Below are positions 1 through 10,390 of a DNA stretch of 64,000 nt, in pieces. The notes under the pieces are model-generated. The model saw only the letters and a program-made list of their open reading frames with translations. It searched no databases and was not told the DNA's origin. Position 1 is the first letter of the stretch, and each line of letters begins with the position of its first letter. This DNA is from Mesorhizobium temperatum. GTDB taxonomy: Bacteria; Pseudomonadota; Alphaproteobacteria; Rhizobiales; Rhizobiaceae. The position numbers were made by a program, and so were the translations under genes. The stretch lies in contig NZ_NPKJ01000042.1 of assembly GCF_002284575.1 (NCBI RefSeq), forward strand, positions 467-64,466. The letters are read 5' to 3'.

Positions 1-2409
1 GCTTGTCGTGCCGTCCGCGATCTTCACCCTGCCTTCGGCCGTGGCCGGAATGCCGGCGACGGTGGCGCCGCCGGAAAAGCCTGTCCAGTCGCCGTCACGC
101 TTCAAATCGACACCGATGCCGCTGATCACGGTGGCCCCCGAAGTGACCGTTTCAGCCTTGATCGTGCCGGAGATCGCCGGTGCCTTGAGATAGTTGGCAA
201 CCAGCGCCTTGACGGCGATGGTCTTTGCCGCCAGATCGCCGCGCGAAATAGACCCGCTCGTCAGATCGATCGCGACCGTCGGCGCGCCACCATCACTCGA
301 GAGGCGGATGCTGCCCTGCACGTCGCCCGTCGCCGCCTGCCCGGCAAGCGCCGCCAGCGGGCCGATGTCAAGCGCTTCGAGTGCCAGCGTGCCAAGCGGC
401 AGCAGGCTGTCTTCGAGAGCGAGATCACCCGAGACCTTGTTGTCGGCCAGCGACAAGCTAAGCCCGCTGAGGGAACGCTTTCCGTCACGCGTGATCAACG
501 ATGCCCTGAGATCGAGCGGCTGATCATCGACGGACCCGGTCAGTGAGACATCGGCAGCGGGATTGGCGATGTCGGCCTTGCCCGTCGCAGCCAGCTTGAT
601 CGTCTTGACCGTACGGCCCGACGCCGTCAGGCTGTCGCTGTCGGCCGAGACCGAGAAATCCGGCGCCGTGCGCGCGCCGCTCGCCGTCAGCGCGAAATCG
701 ACGGCCCCGCCGACCGGTACGCCAACCATCGGCGACAGCACCGAAACGTCGCCGAGCGTACCCTTGATGTCGGCCTGGATATCGGTGCCCGTCGCGCTGG
801 CGGTGCCGCTGGCGCTGAGCGAGCCTGAAGTGAGTTGCAGCGCATTGGCGGCAAAGGAACCTTGCGGGTCACGGGTCGCGGTCGCCGAGAATGTCACGCG
901 CTTGCCGAGAACCGGGCGGATCTGCGGCGGCAGCGCAGTCGAGACGGCATCGGCATTCATCTTGAGCGTCATCGCCAAATCGGCCAGCGTCACCCTGGAC
1001 GTCACCGAGGCATTGAGCGCATCGCTGCGCAGCGTGCCTTGATCGACGACGATCTCGTCCTTGCTGACCGAGCCGGCGAGGTCCGCGGTCACCCTGCCGG
1101 TCACCAGCGGCGCCAGCGTCGCCACGTCGGTGTTCAGGCCGCCGGCTATAAGCTTGATGGTGACCGGTCCGCTGCGGTCCTGGATATCGAAGCCGTCGGA
1201 ATGGATTTCAGCCGACAGATCGTCCACCCGCGTGCCGCCCGCCACCACCGAGACCAGCGACGCGCCGATGTCGACTATCGGCGCCTTGCCGCCGCCGAAC
1301 GCGCGGGCCGTGGCGCCGGTGATCGCGACGGTCACCGGCTGCGCCGCGGTGCCGAGGCTCAGCACGATCGGTGGGCCCTTGGCGGCGAGCTCCACCGAAA
1401 GGTCGCTGGCGCCATTGGGGTCGATGATGCCGGCGGCCGTGCCATGCACGGCATCGCTGTCGATGCTGGCGCGCTCGACCTCGACGCCGCCGGTCACGAT
1501 CGCGGTTCCGGCGAGGTCGAAGCTGGTCTTGCCGGCAAATAAGGACTTCAGATTGTCGGGCATGAAGCGCTGGAAGTCGCCGTCGCCCTTGGCCTCGACA
1601 TAGTTGCCCTTATCGGTGAACTGATGGCGGCCGGTGAGCTGGGTGACGATCTGGCCGTCGACGACGAAGGTACCGATGCCGTTCCAGTTGGCGACCGGTC
1701 CAGTGCCGGTGACGACGATGTTGACCGGCGGCGCATCCGGCAAATTGAGCAGATTGGCGATGATGCCGCCGGCCGGCTCCGATGCCTTCAGATCGAGGTC
1801 GAGCTTGTTGTCGGCGGGCGCGAAATGGATGTTGGCGTCGACCTTGCCTTGCTTGCCGTCGTGGCGGGTGATGTTGAGGCTGGTTTCGAGCGCCAACGGC
1901 GCCGCATCGGCCTTGAACGCCCCCTTGGCCGCGAGCTCTGCGATACCGCTGCCGGCCAGCGCCTGCCCGACCGCGATTTCCGGCAGGTCGATCTGCTTGA
2001 TGTCGAGCGACACCGGCAGGGTGGTTGCGCCACCTTGGCTCGGCTGGGTGCCGGCCACCGGCAGCCGCGCCAGCTCGATGCGATCGGCGGCGATGCGGCC
2101 GGCGCTGAAGTTTTTCGACAAAAGCGCTAGCGGCGACCAGTCGACGGCCACCTTGCGCGCCACCAGCCAGGCGCCCTGGCGATCCTCCAGCACCACATGA
2201 TCGACAGTCAGCGCACCGGACCAGATGCCGTCGATGCCGCTGACTGTGACCTTCCGGTCATCGGTCGACGCCATGGTCGAGATGATGCCGGCGAGATTGT
2301 CGCGGCCGCGCTCGGTCTTGGTCAGCACGACGAGCGCACCGACCACCGCCGCCACCACGATGAGCAGCGTGAAAAGGACAATGCGGAGGATGCGCTTGAC
2401 CATTGTCAT
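1..2409 (-). CDS. tamB: TamB, inner-membrane component of the TamAB translocation and assembly module (partial, C-terminus outside the window)
   Basis: The reverse-strand frame stays open from 2409 through the left window edge, about 800 codons, so the C-terminal DUF490/TamB domain is not visible. The protein opens with a basic stretch and one membrane segment (VKRILRIVLFTLLIVVAAV, residues about 4-22). A long periplasmic region of repetitive beta-rich sequence follows, with many G/S/T/D-rich strands, as expected for the TamB beta-taco fold. The start ATG shares one base with the TGA of tamA (TGATG), so the two are translationally coupled. A second ATG two codons in is an alternative start. 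In the family, TamB spans the periplasm and works with TamA in outer-membrane protein insertion and lipid transport. Identity rests on architecture and the tamA neighbour. Confidence 0.9.
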   Translation of the reverse strand, partial: MTMVKRILRIVLFTLLIVVAAVVGALVVLTKTERGRDNLAGIISTMASTDDRKVTVSGIDGIWSGALTVDHVVLEDRQGAWLVARKVAVDWSPLALLSKNFSAGRIAADRIELARLPVAGTQPSQGGATTLPVSLDIKQIDLPEIAVGQALAGSGIAELAAKGAFKADAAPLALETSLNITRHDGKQGKVDANIHFAPADNKLDLDLKASEPAGGIIANLLNLPDAPPVNIVVTGTGPVANWNGIGTFVVDGQIVTQLTGRHQFTDKGNYVEAKGDGDFQRFMPDNLKSLFAGKTSFDLAGTAIVTGGVEVERASIDSDAVHGTAAGIIDPNGASDLSVELAAKGPPIVLSLGTAAQPVTVAITGATARAFGGGKAPIVDIGASLVSVVAGGTRVDDLSAEIHSDGFDIQDRSGPVTIKLIAGGLNTDVATLAPLVTGRVTADLAGSVSKDEIVVDQGTLRSDALNASVTSRVTLADLAMTLKMNADAVSTALPPQIRPVLGKRVTFSATATRDPQGSFAANALQLTSGSLSASGTASATGTDIQADIKGTLGDVSVLSPMVGVPVGGAVDFALTASGARTAPDFSVSADSDSLTASGRTVKTIKLAATGKADIANPAADVSLTGSVDDQPLDLRASLITRDGKRSLSGLSLSLADNKVSGDLALEDSLLPLGTLALEALDIGPLAALAGQAATGDVQGSIRLSSDGGAPTVAIDLTSGSISRGDLAAKTIAVKALVANYLKAPAISGTIKAETVTSGATVISGIGVDLKRDGDWTGFSGGATVAGIPATAEGRVKIADGTTS

Positions 2410-4337
2410 CAGAACGCCTGCCCGATGCCGGCATAGATGCCGAAATGCGGGTCATCGGGACCCCGGTTGAGCGGCACCGCCGCATCGATGCGCAGCGGTC
2501 CGAACGGTGTAATATAGCGCAGGCCGACGCCGGCGCCGACCTGAATGTCGGAAAAATCCGGGAACTGCTTGGTCGAGACCGTGCCGGCATCGACGAACGG
2601 CACGACGCCGATCGTGTCGGTGATGGCGATGCGCATCTCGACCGAGGTCTCGAAGAAGGACAGCCCGCCGATCGGCTCTCCGTCGGCGTCCTTCGGACCG
2701 ATGCCCTGATAGGCATAACCGCGCACCGAGCCGCCGCCGCCGGAATAGAAGCGCCGGTCGGCCGGAACATCCTGAAGGCCGGCACCGATGATCGAGCCGA
2801 TGGCGACGCGTTCGGCCAAGACGAACTTCGAGGCCGCATCGAGCGACTGATATGCCGATCCTTCCCCTCTCAGCTTGACGAAGGCCGCGCCGTTCAAAAT
2901 GTCGTAGCTCGGCTCGGCATAGGCCAGCGCCCTGAATCCGGTCGTCGGGTTCAGCCGGCTGTCGCGATTGTCGAAGACATATCGCAGCGGAACGCTGGCG
3001 ATCAGATAGGTGTGCTTGCCGAAAGAGTCGGTGATCTTCGAATAGTCGAGCGCGACTTCCGCGGAAACCGTCTGCTGCCTGTCGAGTTCATAAGACAGGC
3101 CGGTGTTGCCCTTGACCGAGAAATGGTCGTAGGCGTCGGGATGCTCTAATACGGTGTTGACGCCGGCGAAGAATTTCGACGCCGGCCCGACGACGCCCGG
3201 CTTTTCGAACATGATGCCGGCATTGTAGTTAAGCTCGGTCAGCTCATTGCTGCCGATACCGCTGATTGCGCCCTCGATGCGCAGCTTTTCGGCACGGCCG
3301 AACAGGTTGCGGTGGCCCCAATAGCCTTCGAGGCCGAGCCCCTCGGTGTTGGAGAAGGTGCCGCCAAGGCCGAAATAGCGCGGCTTGCGCTCGCTCACTT
3401 CGACGCCGATCGGGATGTTGCCGTGGGCGTCGAGACCGTCGGCCTCCTTCAGCGTCACGCTGTTGAAGACTTCCAGCCCGAGCAGACGGTCGCGCGCTTC
3501 GTCGATCTCTTCAGGCGAATATTGGCGGCCGCGCTTCAGGCCGGTCATATATTCGGTGAAATCGCGGTCGACCTTTTCGGTGCCCTCGACCGTGGTGTCG
3601 CCGTAGCCGGCAACCGGCCCGGCCGCCACGGTCAGCGTTACGTCGAGCGTCGAGGTGGCGTGGTCGGCGACGATCTCGCGCTCCGTCACCTTGGCCAGCG
3701 GCCTGCCTTCCTCTTTGAGCGCCCGCACGATCGACGCCTCGGCCTTGAGCACGGCACCGGAACCGGCATCGCCGCCGGCGATCAGGCCGAAATCGGCGCC
3801 CGCCAGCCCCGCCGCATCGCCCTCCAGCCTGATGTCGCCAAGCGTGAATTTCGGCCCGGTCGCAATGTTGATCACCACCGGGATCGGCTGCGGACCCGAA
3901 AATTCGGCGTCGGGCGGCAAATCGTCGAGCGGCTTGCCTTCGATGGTGATGGTGACGACGCCCTCGTAGCGGGCGTCCGCGTAAAGTGCGGCGACAAGCT
4001 GGTCGCGGTCGCCACGCGCCTTGGCCAGCAGGCCGAGCGAACCAGAGACTGGACGTTCTTCGTCGTCCTTCAGCGCCGAGGCGTTTTCGAGCTTCTCGGC
4101 GAGGTCCTCGTCGGCGTCGGGGGCCTCGATGGTCACCGCATAGCGCAGCGGATCGACGATGTCGGCGTCTTCATCCTCTGACGATCCCCACAGCTTGATG
4201 CCGAAGATCTCGAAAGCGGCCGCATTTCCGCTCGCGGCAACCGATGCAGTCGAGCACAGCAAGGCGAAAAGCAGGGCGTGCGAAAGCACACGCCGTGGCG
4301 CGGTTCCTCCCGACATCTGCCTTTCATACGCCGACAT
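2409..4337 (-). CDS. tamA: TamA, outer-membrane BamA/TamA-family assembly protein
   Basis: 642 residues, a usual length for TamA. The N-terminus carries a signal peptide ending near NAAAFE. Three POTRA-like repeats follow (about residues 60-320), including the segment from VAGYGDTTVEGTEKVDRDF to LLGLEVFNSVTL. The C-terminal 16-strand barrel (Omp85/surface antigen D15) has the diagnostic GGGGSVRGYAYQGIGP motif near residue 530 and ends in an aromatic residue (GQAF). It heads a two-gene operon with tamB. ATG 4337 is used here; ATG 4316 would give a more typical short signal peptide and cannot be excluded. The gene is divergent from the alpha-2-macroglobulin gene, and the roughly 280 bp between them must hold both promoters. 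Confidence 0.92.
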   Translation of the reverse strand: MSAYERQMSGGTAPRRVLSHALLFALLCSTASVAASGNAAAFEIFGIKLWGSSEDEDADIVDPLRYAVTIEAPDADEDLAEKLENASALKDDEERPVSGSLGLLAKARGDRDQLVAALYADARYEGVVTITIEGKPLDDLPPDAEFSGPQPIPVVINIATGPKFTLGDIRLEGDAAGLAGADFGLIAGGDAGSGAVLKAEASIVRALKEEGRPLAKVTEREIVADHATSTLDVTLTVAAGPVAGYGDTTVEGTEKVDRDFTEYMTGLKRGRQYSPEEIDEARDRLLGLEVFNSVTLKEADGLDAHGNIPIGVEVSERKPRYFGLGGTFSNTEGLGLEGYWGHRNLFGRAEKLRIEGAISGIGSNELTELNYNAGIMFEKPGVVGPASKFFAGVNTVLEHPDAYDHFSVKGNTGLSYELDRQQTVSAEVALDYSKITDSFGKHTYLIASVPLRYVFDNRDSRLNPTTGFRALAYAEPSYDILNGAAFVKLRGEGSAYQSLDAASKFVLAERVAIGSIIGAGLQDVPADRRFYSGGGGSVRGYAYQGIGPKDADGEPIGGLSFFETSVEMRIAITDTIGVVPFVDAGTVSTKQFPDFSDIQVGAGVGLRYITPFGPLRIDAAVPLNRGPDDPHFGIYAGIGQAF

Positions 4338-4615
4338 TACAACTCTACACTAGCTGCCAAAGCTAAAATTGGAATGAAGTTCTGAATTGCTCGTAAAGGA
4401 GCCACAATCCAATTGTCTGAAATGGACAGGGCTTGGAATTCACACCTTCTGCGTCGCCGCAAGAATGCGTGATCCCTGTCCTATGGAGGTACTACCGGTC
4501 ATCGGCCGGAAAGGAAACCGTTGGCAGGCGGAACCTGCCGCGTCCTCGTGTTGACAAGGCTGACTGAAGCTTGAACATGTCCGGACGTAACGTAAAGCAG
4601 TGTCTGGAGGGGTTT

Positions 4616-7600
4616 ATGGCAATGCGCGCGGCTCGTGGTCTGTCGATTCTTTTCCTTCTCTTTTTCACCTGGAGCGGTGTCGCGCAAGCGGCCGAAGCGC
4701 GCCGGGTGGTGACGTCAGACAATTCCGATTATTTCGGCTTCGATCTCAGATCCGACCAGAATGTCAGCCTCGACCAGTGCAAGGCGACATGTCTCGGCGA
4801 TCCCGCCTGCCGCGCCTTTACCTATAACCCCAAGGCCAAATGGTGTTTTCTCAAATCCGACTATAACACGCTGAAACCGTTCAAGGGCGCTGTCGCCGGC
4901 AAGGTCATCAATGTCGAAGGCGACCCCGATATCGGCGCGCCGCCGGAGCTCGCCTTCTTCCCCGCCTGGATGACCGACCAGGCCCAGCAATACCGCAACA
5001 GGCTCACCGGCCCGGCCTACACCAAGCCAACCGAAGGGCTGACGGCGCTGAGGGAGGCGGCCGAACAGGCGTCGCTGACCGGCGACCACCGCACGGCCAT
5101 GCAGAGATACGAGGCTTTGGTTTCGGTATTGCCCGACGACGGCCAGCTCTGGTTCGAACTGGCGCAGGAAACACTCGCCGTGCAGCCGAGCGCCAACAGC
5201 GCGGAGGCATCGACCCTGCCGGCAAACGCCACCTCCGCCGGTTTCAACGCCTACAAATTGCTGCGCACCACCAAAACGCGCGCCGACGTGCTGGCGCTGC
5301 TTGGCGCCGCGCTTGATCGACGCGACCTCTCCCGCCCCGCCCTGCAGGCTTACGAAGCGAGCCTCGCGCTGGTCAATTCTCCGGCGGTCAAGGCCGACTA
5401 TGAAGATTTGAAAGCCCGCAAGGGCTTCCGCGTCGTCGATCACACGGTCGAGGCCGACACCAGCGCGCCGCGCATCTGTGCGCAGTTTTCCGAGGACCTG
5501 GTCAAGACCGGTGTCGACTACTCGCAATTCGTCACCGTCGACAACGCCGCCCCCAAGGGCGTCGAGGCCAAGGACAAGCAGATCTGCGTCGAGGGGCTCG
5601 TGCACGGCCAGCATTACGACGTGACCTTCCGTCCCGGCCTGCCGGCCGCCATCGGCGAGGTGATCACCACCCCCGTGGTGCTGTCGATCTACGTGCAGGA
5701 CCGCGCCCCGTCCGCCCGTTTCACCGGCGACAGCTTCGTGCTGCCTGCCGGCGCGCGCCGCGGCATTCCGGTCGTCACCGTCAACATGAGCGCCGCCGAA
5801 ATGAAGCTCTACCGCATCGGCGACCGCTCGCTGACCCAGCTTCTGTCCGGCTACCAATTCCTGCGCCAGCTTGACGGCTACGACATCTCCAACATTTCCG
5901 ATCAGATGGGCGAGCCGGTGTGGCAGGGCCGGCTCGGCATCGCCAACGACCTGAACAAGGAAGTCACCACCTCCTTCCCGGTCGACGAAGCGCTGCCGCA
6001 GCGCAAGCCCGGCGTCTATGTGCTGACCGCGCAGCCGGTCGATGAGAATGACAACGACTATGATTCGCGCGCCACACAATGGTTCGTCGTCTCCGATATC
6101 GGCCTGTCGACCTATACCGGGCAGGATGGGCTGAACGTCTTTGCCCGTTCGCTCGGAACCGCCAAGCCGATATCAGGTGCTGAACTGACGCTGCTGGCCA
6201 GGAACAATGAAATCCTTGGCACCGCAACCACGGACGCGGAAGGCCGCGCCGTCTTCAACCCTGGACTGACGCGCGGCGACGGCGGCATGGTCCCAGCCGT
6301 GCTGACAGCCAAGCAGGGTGACAGCGACTTCGTCTTCCTCGACATGGGCCGCGCCGGCTTCGATCTTTCCGATCGTGGCGTCACCGGGCGTCCGGCGCCG
6401 GGCGCGCTCGACGTCTATGCCTGGACCGAACGCGGCATCTACCGCGCCGGCGAGGACGTCCATGTCGCAGCACTTGCCCGCGATGGCGCCGCCAAGGCGG
6501 TCGAGAACCTGCCGCTGACCTTCATATTCACCCGTCCCGACGGCGTCGAGAACCGCCGCATCGTCAGCGATGGCGTGTCGGCTGGCGGCCATGCCGTCGA
6601 CCTGCCGCTCGAACCCAACGCCATGCGCGGCACCTGGACGGTAGCGATCCACACCGACCCGAAGCAGGCGGCGGTCGCCAGCCAGATGTTCCTGGTCGAG
6701 GATTTCGTGCCGGATCGCATCGAGTTCGACCTGTCCTCCGACAAGCAGGAGATCGCGCAGGGCGAAACTGCCAACGTCACCGTCGACGGCCGCTTCCTTT
6801 ATGGCGCGCCAGCCGCGGGGCTGGCGCTCGAAGGCGAACTGACGCTGTCGACCATCCGCGACTGGGACCGCTTCAAGGGCTATTCCTTCGGCCTCGCCGA
6901 CGAGCAGTCAGCGGAACCGTCAGTCACGCCGTTCACCGGCCTGCCGGTGGTCGGTGAGGACGGCAAGGCGACCTTCCCGGTTTCCGTCGACCAGTTGCCC
7001 TCGACCACCAAGCTGGTCGATGCGAAGGTTACGGTCAGGATGCGCGAGACCGGCGGCCGCGCCGTCGAGCGCTCGCTCAACATCGGCATCCGGCCGCAGG
7101 GCCACATGATCGGCATCCGCCCCGATTTTGACGGCGACGAGGTGCCGCAAGGCGGCACGGCGAAGTTCGGCGTGATTGCCGTTGACCCCGACGGCAAGCG
7201 CGAGGCGCTGCAGGGCGCGCAATGGTCGCTGGTCAAGGTTGAACGCAATTACCAATGGTACCGCTCCAACAATTCCTGGAACTATGAGCCGGTCACCTTC
7301 ACCAAGTCGGTGGCCAACGGCCAAGTCGACCTGACCGCCGACGGCGAGGCCACTGTGTCGCTGCCGGTCGACTGGGGCCGCTATCGGCTTGAGATCGAGA
7401 CCTCGGACCCGGAAGGCCCGGCGACCAGCTACGAATTCGACGCCGGCTGGTATGTCAGCTCCACCACCACCGAAACGCCTGATGGCCTCGAGATCGCCCT
7501 CGACAAGGACAACTACGCCGCGGGCGAAGTGGCCAAGCTCAAAGTGTCGCCGCATTTTGCCGGCGAGCTGCTCGTCACTATCGGCGCCGACAAGCTCTTG

Positions 7601-10096
7601 AAGACCGTCACCGCCAGCGTGCCGGCCGGCGGCAGCACCATCGACATCCCGATCGGCGACGACTGGGGCGCCGGCGCTTATGTCACGGCAACGCTGTTCA
7701 GGCCGGGCGATGCGCAGGAAACGCGCATGCCGGCGCGCGCCATCGGCGTCAAATGGCTGAAGGTCGATCCGGGCTCCAAGAAGCTCGCCGTCACCTTGAC
7801 GCCGCCGGACAAGACCATGCCGCGCCAGCAGCTGTCGATCCCGGTCTCGGTGGCCGGCGTGCAGCCGGGCGCCAACGCCTATGTCATGGTCGCGGCCGTC
7901 GACGTCGGCATCCTCAACCTGACCAATTACAAGATGCCGGATCCGGAAACCTGGTTCTTCGGGCAGCGCATGCTCGGCCTTGAAGTACGCGACCTCTACG
8001 GCCGTCTGATCGACGGCTCGCTGGGCACGTCAGGCAAGCTGCGCACCGGCGGCGACGGCGCCAACATACAATCGCAAGGCAGCCCGCCGACCGAAAAGCT
8101 GGTCGCCTTCTTCTCCGGTCCGGTCCAACTCGACGCCGACGGCAAGGCGCGGATCGACTTCGACATCCCGCAGTTCAACGGCACCGTGCGCGTCATGGCC
8201 GTCGCCTGGACCAAAGACGGGGTCGGCCATGCCCAGTCCGACGTGATCGTGCGCGATCCGGTGGTGATCACCGCCGGCTTGCCGCGCTTCCTGGCGCCCG
8301 ACGATTCGGCCGTCATGCGGCTCGATGTCACCGACGCCGACGGTCCGGAGGGCGACTATGCACTGTCGATAAACACCACCGGCAATCTTTCGACCGGCAG
8401 TGCCACCCTGCCCGAAAAGCTGACGCTCGCCAAGGGCAAGCGGCAGACGCTGACCGTGCCGCTGATCGCCGAGACGCCGGGCAACGCCTCGATCACCATC
8501 AAACTCGCCCATGTCGACGGCACCGCTGTCGAGCAGACGCTCTATGTTCCGGTGCGGCCGGCGCAATTGCCGGTGACCACCCGCATGGTGGTCGACCTCA
8601 AGGGCAACGGCGGGTCGCTGCGCGTCGACAAGGAGCTGCTGGCGGCAAGCCTGCTCGACGGCGCTTCGGTCAGCGTCGGCGTTTCGCAGGCCGCGGCCTT
8701 CGACGTGCCGTCGCTCCTGATGACGCTCGACCGCTACCCCTATGGCTGCGCCGAGCAGACCACCAGCCGCGCCATGCCGCTTCTCTATGTCAACGAGATG
8801 GCGTCGGGCGTCGGCATGGCCAGCGACGCCGACCTGCACGGCCGCATCCAGGACGCCATCTACAAGGTGCTGAGCTACCAGGCCTCGGCCGGCAGCTTCG
8901 GCCTGTGGGGCCCGGGCTCCGGCGACCTGTGGCTCGACGCCTATGTCACCGATTTCCTGACCCGGACGCGCGAGCAGAAATACGACGTGCCGGCCCTGGC
9001 GATGAACCAGGCGCTGAGCAATCTGCAAAACGCGATCGGCTACGACCAGGACGTCAAGGATCGCGGCAGCGAGATCGCCTATGCGCTCTATGTGCTGGCC
9101 CGCAACAAGAAGGCCTCGATCGGCGATCTGCGCTACTATGCCGACACCCAGATCGAAGCCTTTACCAGCCCGATGGCTGTCGCCCAATTGGCGGCGGGCC
9201 TAGCGCTCTATGGCGATACGCAGCGCTCGGAAGCCACCTTCCAGGCCGCCCTGCAACTGGCCAGTTCAAGCTCGGCATACGACGACTACAGGTCCGATTA
9301 TGGCTCGCCGCTGCGTGACGGCGCGGCGATGCTGGCGCTTGCCGCCGAATCGAAGCCGGTGCCGACGATCGTGCCGGCGCTGATCAAGCTGGTGACGCAG
9401 GAACGCGCCGCCGTCAGATGGACCAGCACGCAGGACGAGTCCTGGATGCTGCTCGCGGCCCGCGCACTGAAGGCCGGCAACGATTCGATCGCGCTGACTA
9501 TCAATGGCGCGCCGCATGCCGGCGCCTATTCGGACCAGATCGCCGGCAGCGACATTGCCGACAGCCCGCTGACCGTCGCCAACACCGGCAGCAACCCGCT
9601 GCAGGCGGTCGTCACCACGGTGGCCTCGCCGATCCAGCCTCTGCCGGCCAGCGGCAACGGCTTCACCATCGGCCGCACCTACTACAAGCTCGACGGCACC
9701 GAAGCCAATGTCACGGAGGCGACCCAGAACGAACGTTATGTTGTCGTGCTCAAGGTCTACGAGCAGAACAAATGGCCGTCGCGGCTGGTGATCACCGATC
9801 TGCTGCCGGCCGGATTCGAAATCGACAATCCGGGCCTGGTTTCCAGCGCCCAGTTGTCGAACTTCTCCTGGCTGGCCCAGACCGACGCCGCCCATCTCGA
9901 ATTCCGCGACGACCGTTTCGTCGCGGCTTTCAATCCGAACGATGGCGAAGGCGACCGCAACATCACGCTCGCCTATGTCGTGCGTGCGGTGACGCCGGGC
10001 ACCTATGCCCACCCGGCGGCAACCGTCGAGGACATGTACCGGCCGCAATATTCGGCTCGCACCGCGACCGGCATGATGGAGGTCAAGGCGCCCTAA
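4616..10096 (+). CDS. Bacterial alpha-2-macroglobulin (YfhM-like, thioester type) with N-terminal PAN/apple domain
   Basis: About 1,826 residues. ATG 4616 (or 4622) is preferred over upstream TTG/ATG codons because GGAGGGG lies just before it and a clean signal peptide follows (LSILFLLFFTWSGVAQA). Residues about 30-100 form a PAN/apple-like module with paired cysteines (LDQCKATCLGDPACRAFTY). The rest is a chain of macroglobulin domains, including the MG2 region and the A2M domain. The thioester motif YGCAEQTT lies near residue 1378, inside an alpha/alpha-toroid region. Thioester-bearing bacterial A2Ms trap proteases in the periplasm and are typically linked to PBP1C, which repairs the wall; pbpC is indeed the next gene. 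There is no lipobox, so the protein is probably soluble in the periplasm. Confidence 0.92.
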   Translation: MAMRAARGLSILFLLFFTWSGVAQAAEARRVVTSDNSDYFGFDLRSDQNVSLDQCKATCLGDPACRAFTYNPKAKWCFLKSDYNTLKPFKGAVAGKVINVEGDPDIGAPPELAFFPAWMTDQAQQYRNRLTGPAYTKPTEGLTALREAAEQASLTGDHRTAMQRYEALVSVLPDDGQLWFELAQETLAVQPSANSAEASTLPANATSAGFNAYKLLRTTKTRADVLALLGAALDRRDLSRPALQAYEASLALVNSPAVKADYEDLKARKGFRVVDHTVEADTSAPRICAQFSEDLVKTGVDYSQFVTVDNAAPKGVEAKDKQICVEGLVHGQHYDVTFRPGLPAAIGEVITTPVVLSIYVQDRAPSARFTGDSFVLPAGARRGIPVVTVNMSAAEMKLYRIGDRSLTQLLSGYQFLRQLDGYDISNISDQMGEPVWQGRLGIANDLNKEVTTSFPVDEALPQRKPGVYVLTAQPVDENDNDYDSRATQWFVVSDIGLSTYTGQDGLNVFARSLGTAKPISGAELTLLARNNEILGTATTDAEGRAVFNPGLTRGDGGMVPAVLTAKQGDSDFVFLDMGRAGFDLSDRGVTGRPAPGALDVYAWTERGIYRAGEDVHVAALARDGAAKAVENLPLTFIFTRPDGVENRRIVSDGVSAGGHAVDLPLEPNAMRGTWTVAIHTDPKQAAVASQMFLVEDFVPDRIEFDLSSDKQEIAQGETANVTVDGRFLYGAPAAGLALEGELTLSTIRDWDRFKGYSFGLADEQSAEPSVTPFTGLPVVGEDGKATFPVSVDQLPSTTKLVDAKVTVRMRETGGRAVERSLNIGIRPQGHMIGIRPDFDGDEVPQGGTAKFGVIAVDPDGKREALQGAQWSLVKVERNYQWYRSNNSWNYEPVTFTKSVANGQVDLTADGEATVSLPVDWGRYRLEIETSDPEGPATSYEFDAGWYVSSTTTETPDGLEIALDKDNYAAGEVAKLKVSPHFAGELLVTIGADKLLKTVTASVPAGGSTIDIPIGDDWGAGAYVTATLFRPGDAQETRMPARAIGVKWLKVDPGSKKLAVTLTPPDKTMPRQQLSIPVSVAGVQPGANAYVMVAAVDVGILNLTNYKMPDPETWFFGQRMLGLEVRDLYGRLIDGSLGTSGKLRTGGDGANIQSQGSPPTEKLVAFFSGPVQLDADGKARIDFDIPQFNGTVRVMAVAWTKDGVGHAQSDVIVRDPVVITAGLPRFLAPDDSAVMRLDVTDADGPEGDYALSINTTGNLSTGSATLPEKLTLAKGKRQTLTVPLIAETPGNASITIKLAHVDGTAVEQTLYVPVRPAQLPVTTRMVVDLKGNGGSLRVDKELLAASLLDGASVSVGVSQAAAFDVPSLLMTLDRYPYGCAEQTTSRAMPLLYVNEMASGVGMASDADLHGRIQDAIYKVLSYQASAGSFGLWGPGSGDLWLDAYVTDFLTRTREQKYDVPALAMNQALSNLQNAIGYDQDVKDRGSEIAYALYVLARNKKASIGDLRYYADTQIEAFTSPMAVAQLAAGLALYGDTQRSEATFQAALQLASSSSAYDDYRSDYGSPLRDGAAMLALAAESKPVPTIVPALIKLVTQERAAVRWTSTQDESWMLLAARALKAGNDSIALTINGAPHAGAYSDQIAGSDIADSPLTVANTGSNPLQAVVTTVASPIQPLPASGNGFTIGRTYYKLDGTEANVTEATQNERYVVVLKVYEQNKWPSRLVITDLLPAGFEIDNPGLVSSAQLSNFSWLAQTDAAHLEFRDDRFVAAFNPNDGEGDRNITLAYVVRAVTPGTYAHPAATVEDMYRPQYSARTATGMMEVKAP

Positions 10097-10199
10097 GGCG
10101 CCGACGGTGGCGAACAGGAACATGGCGATGGCACCTTCGCAAAGGATTTTGCCGATCTTCAGCGATGCAGAAAGGGAGCCGAGGTCGCGGCCGGCTCTC

Positions 10200-10375
10200 C
10201 CTTCTCCCCTTGTGGGAGAAGGTGGCCTCGCCCACGGGTCTTGCCTCCGGCAAGCCCGAGGACAGCGAGGTCGGATGAGGGGTGTTCCAGCTTGGCACCA
10301 ATAGCGCTCTGGCCAGCACCCCTCAACCGTCTTGGCGCTGCGCGCCAATCCACCTTCTCCCACAAGGGGAGAAGG
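10200..10375. repeat. Rhizobial intergenic mosaic palindrome (RIME-like), copy 1
   Basis: Perfect 26-bp inverted arms lie at 10200-10225 and 10350-10375. Each arm is itself a hairpin (CCTTCTCCC-N5-GGGAGAAGG). An inner inverted pair around GATGAGGGGTG (about 10274-10284) and CACCCCTCA (about 10317-10325) adds a second level of folding. It fills most of the gap between the A2M gene and pbpC. The same arms recur at 50240-50425. Elements of this style are frequent between rhizobial genes; the family name is from memory. Confidence 0.8.
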
Positions 10376-10390
10376 AAGAAGGGCGGCGCC

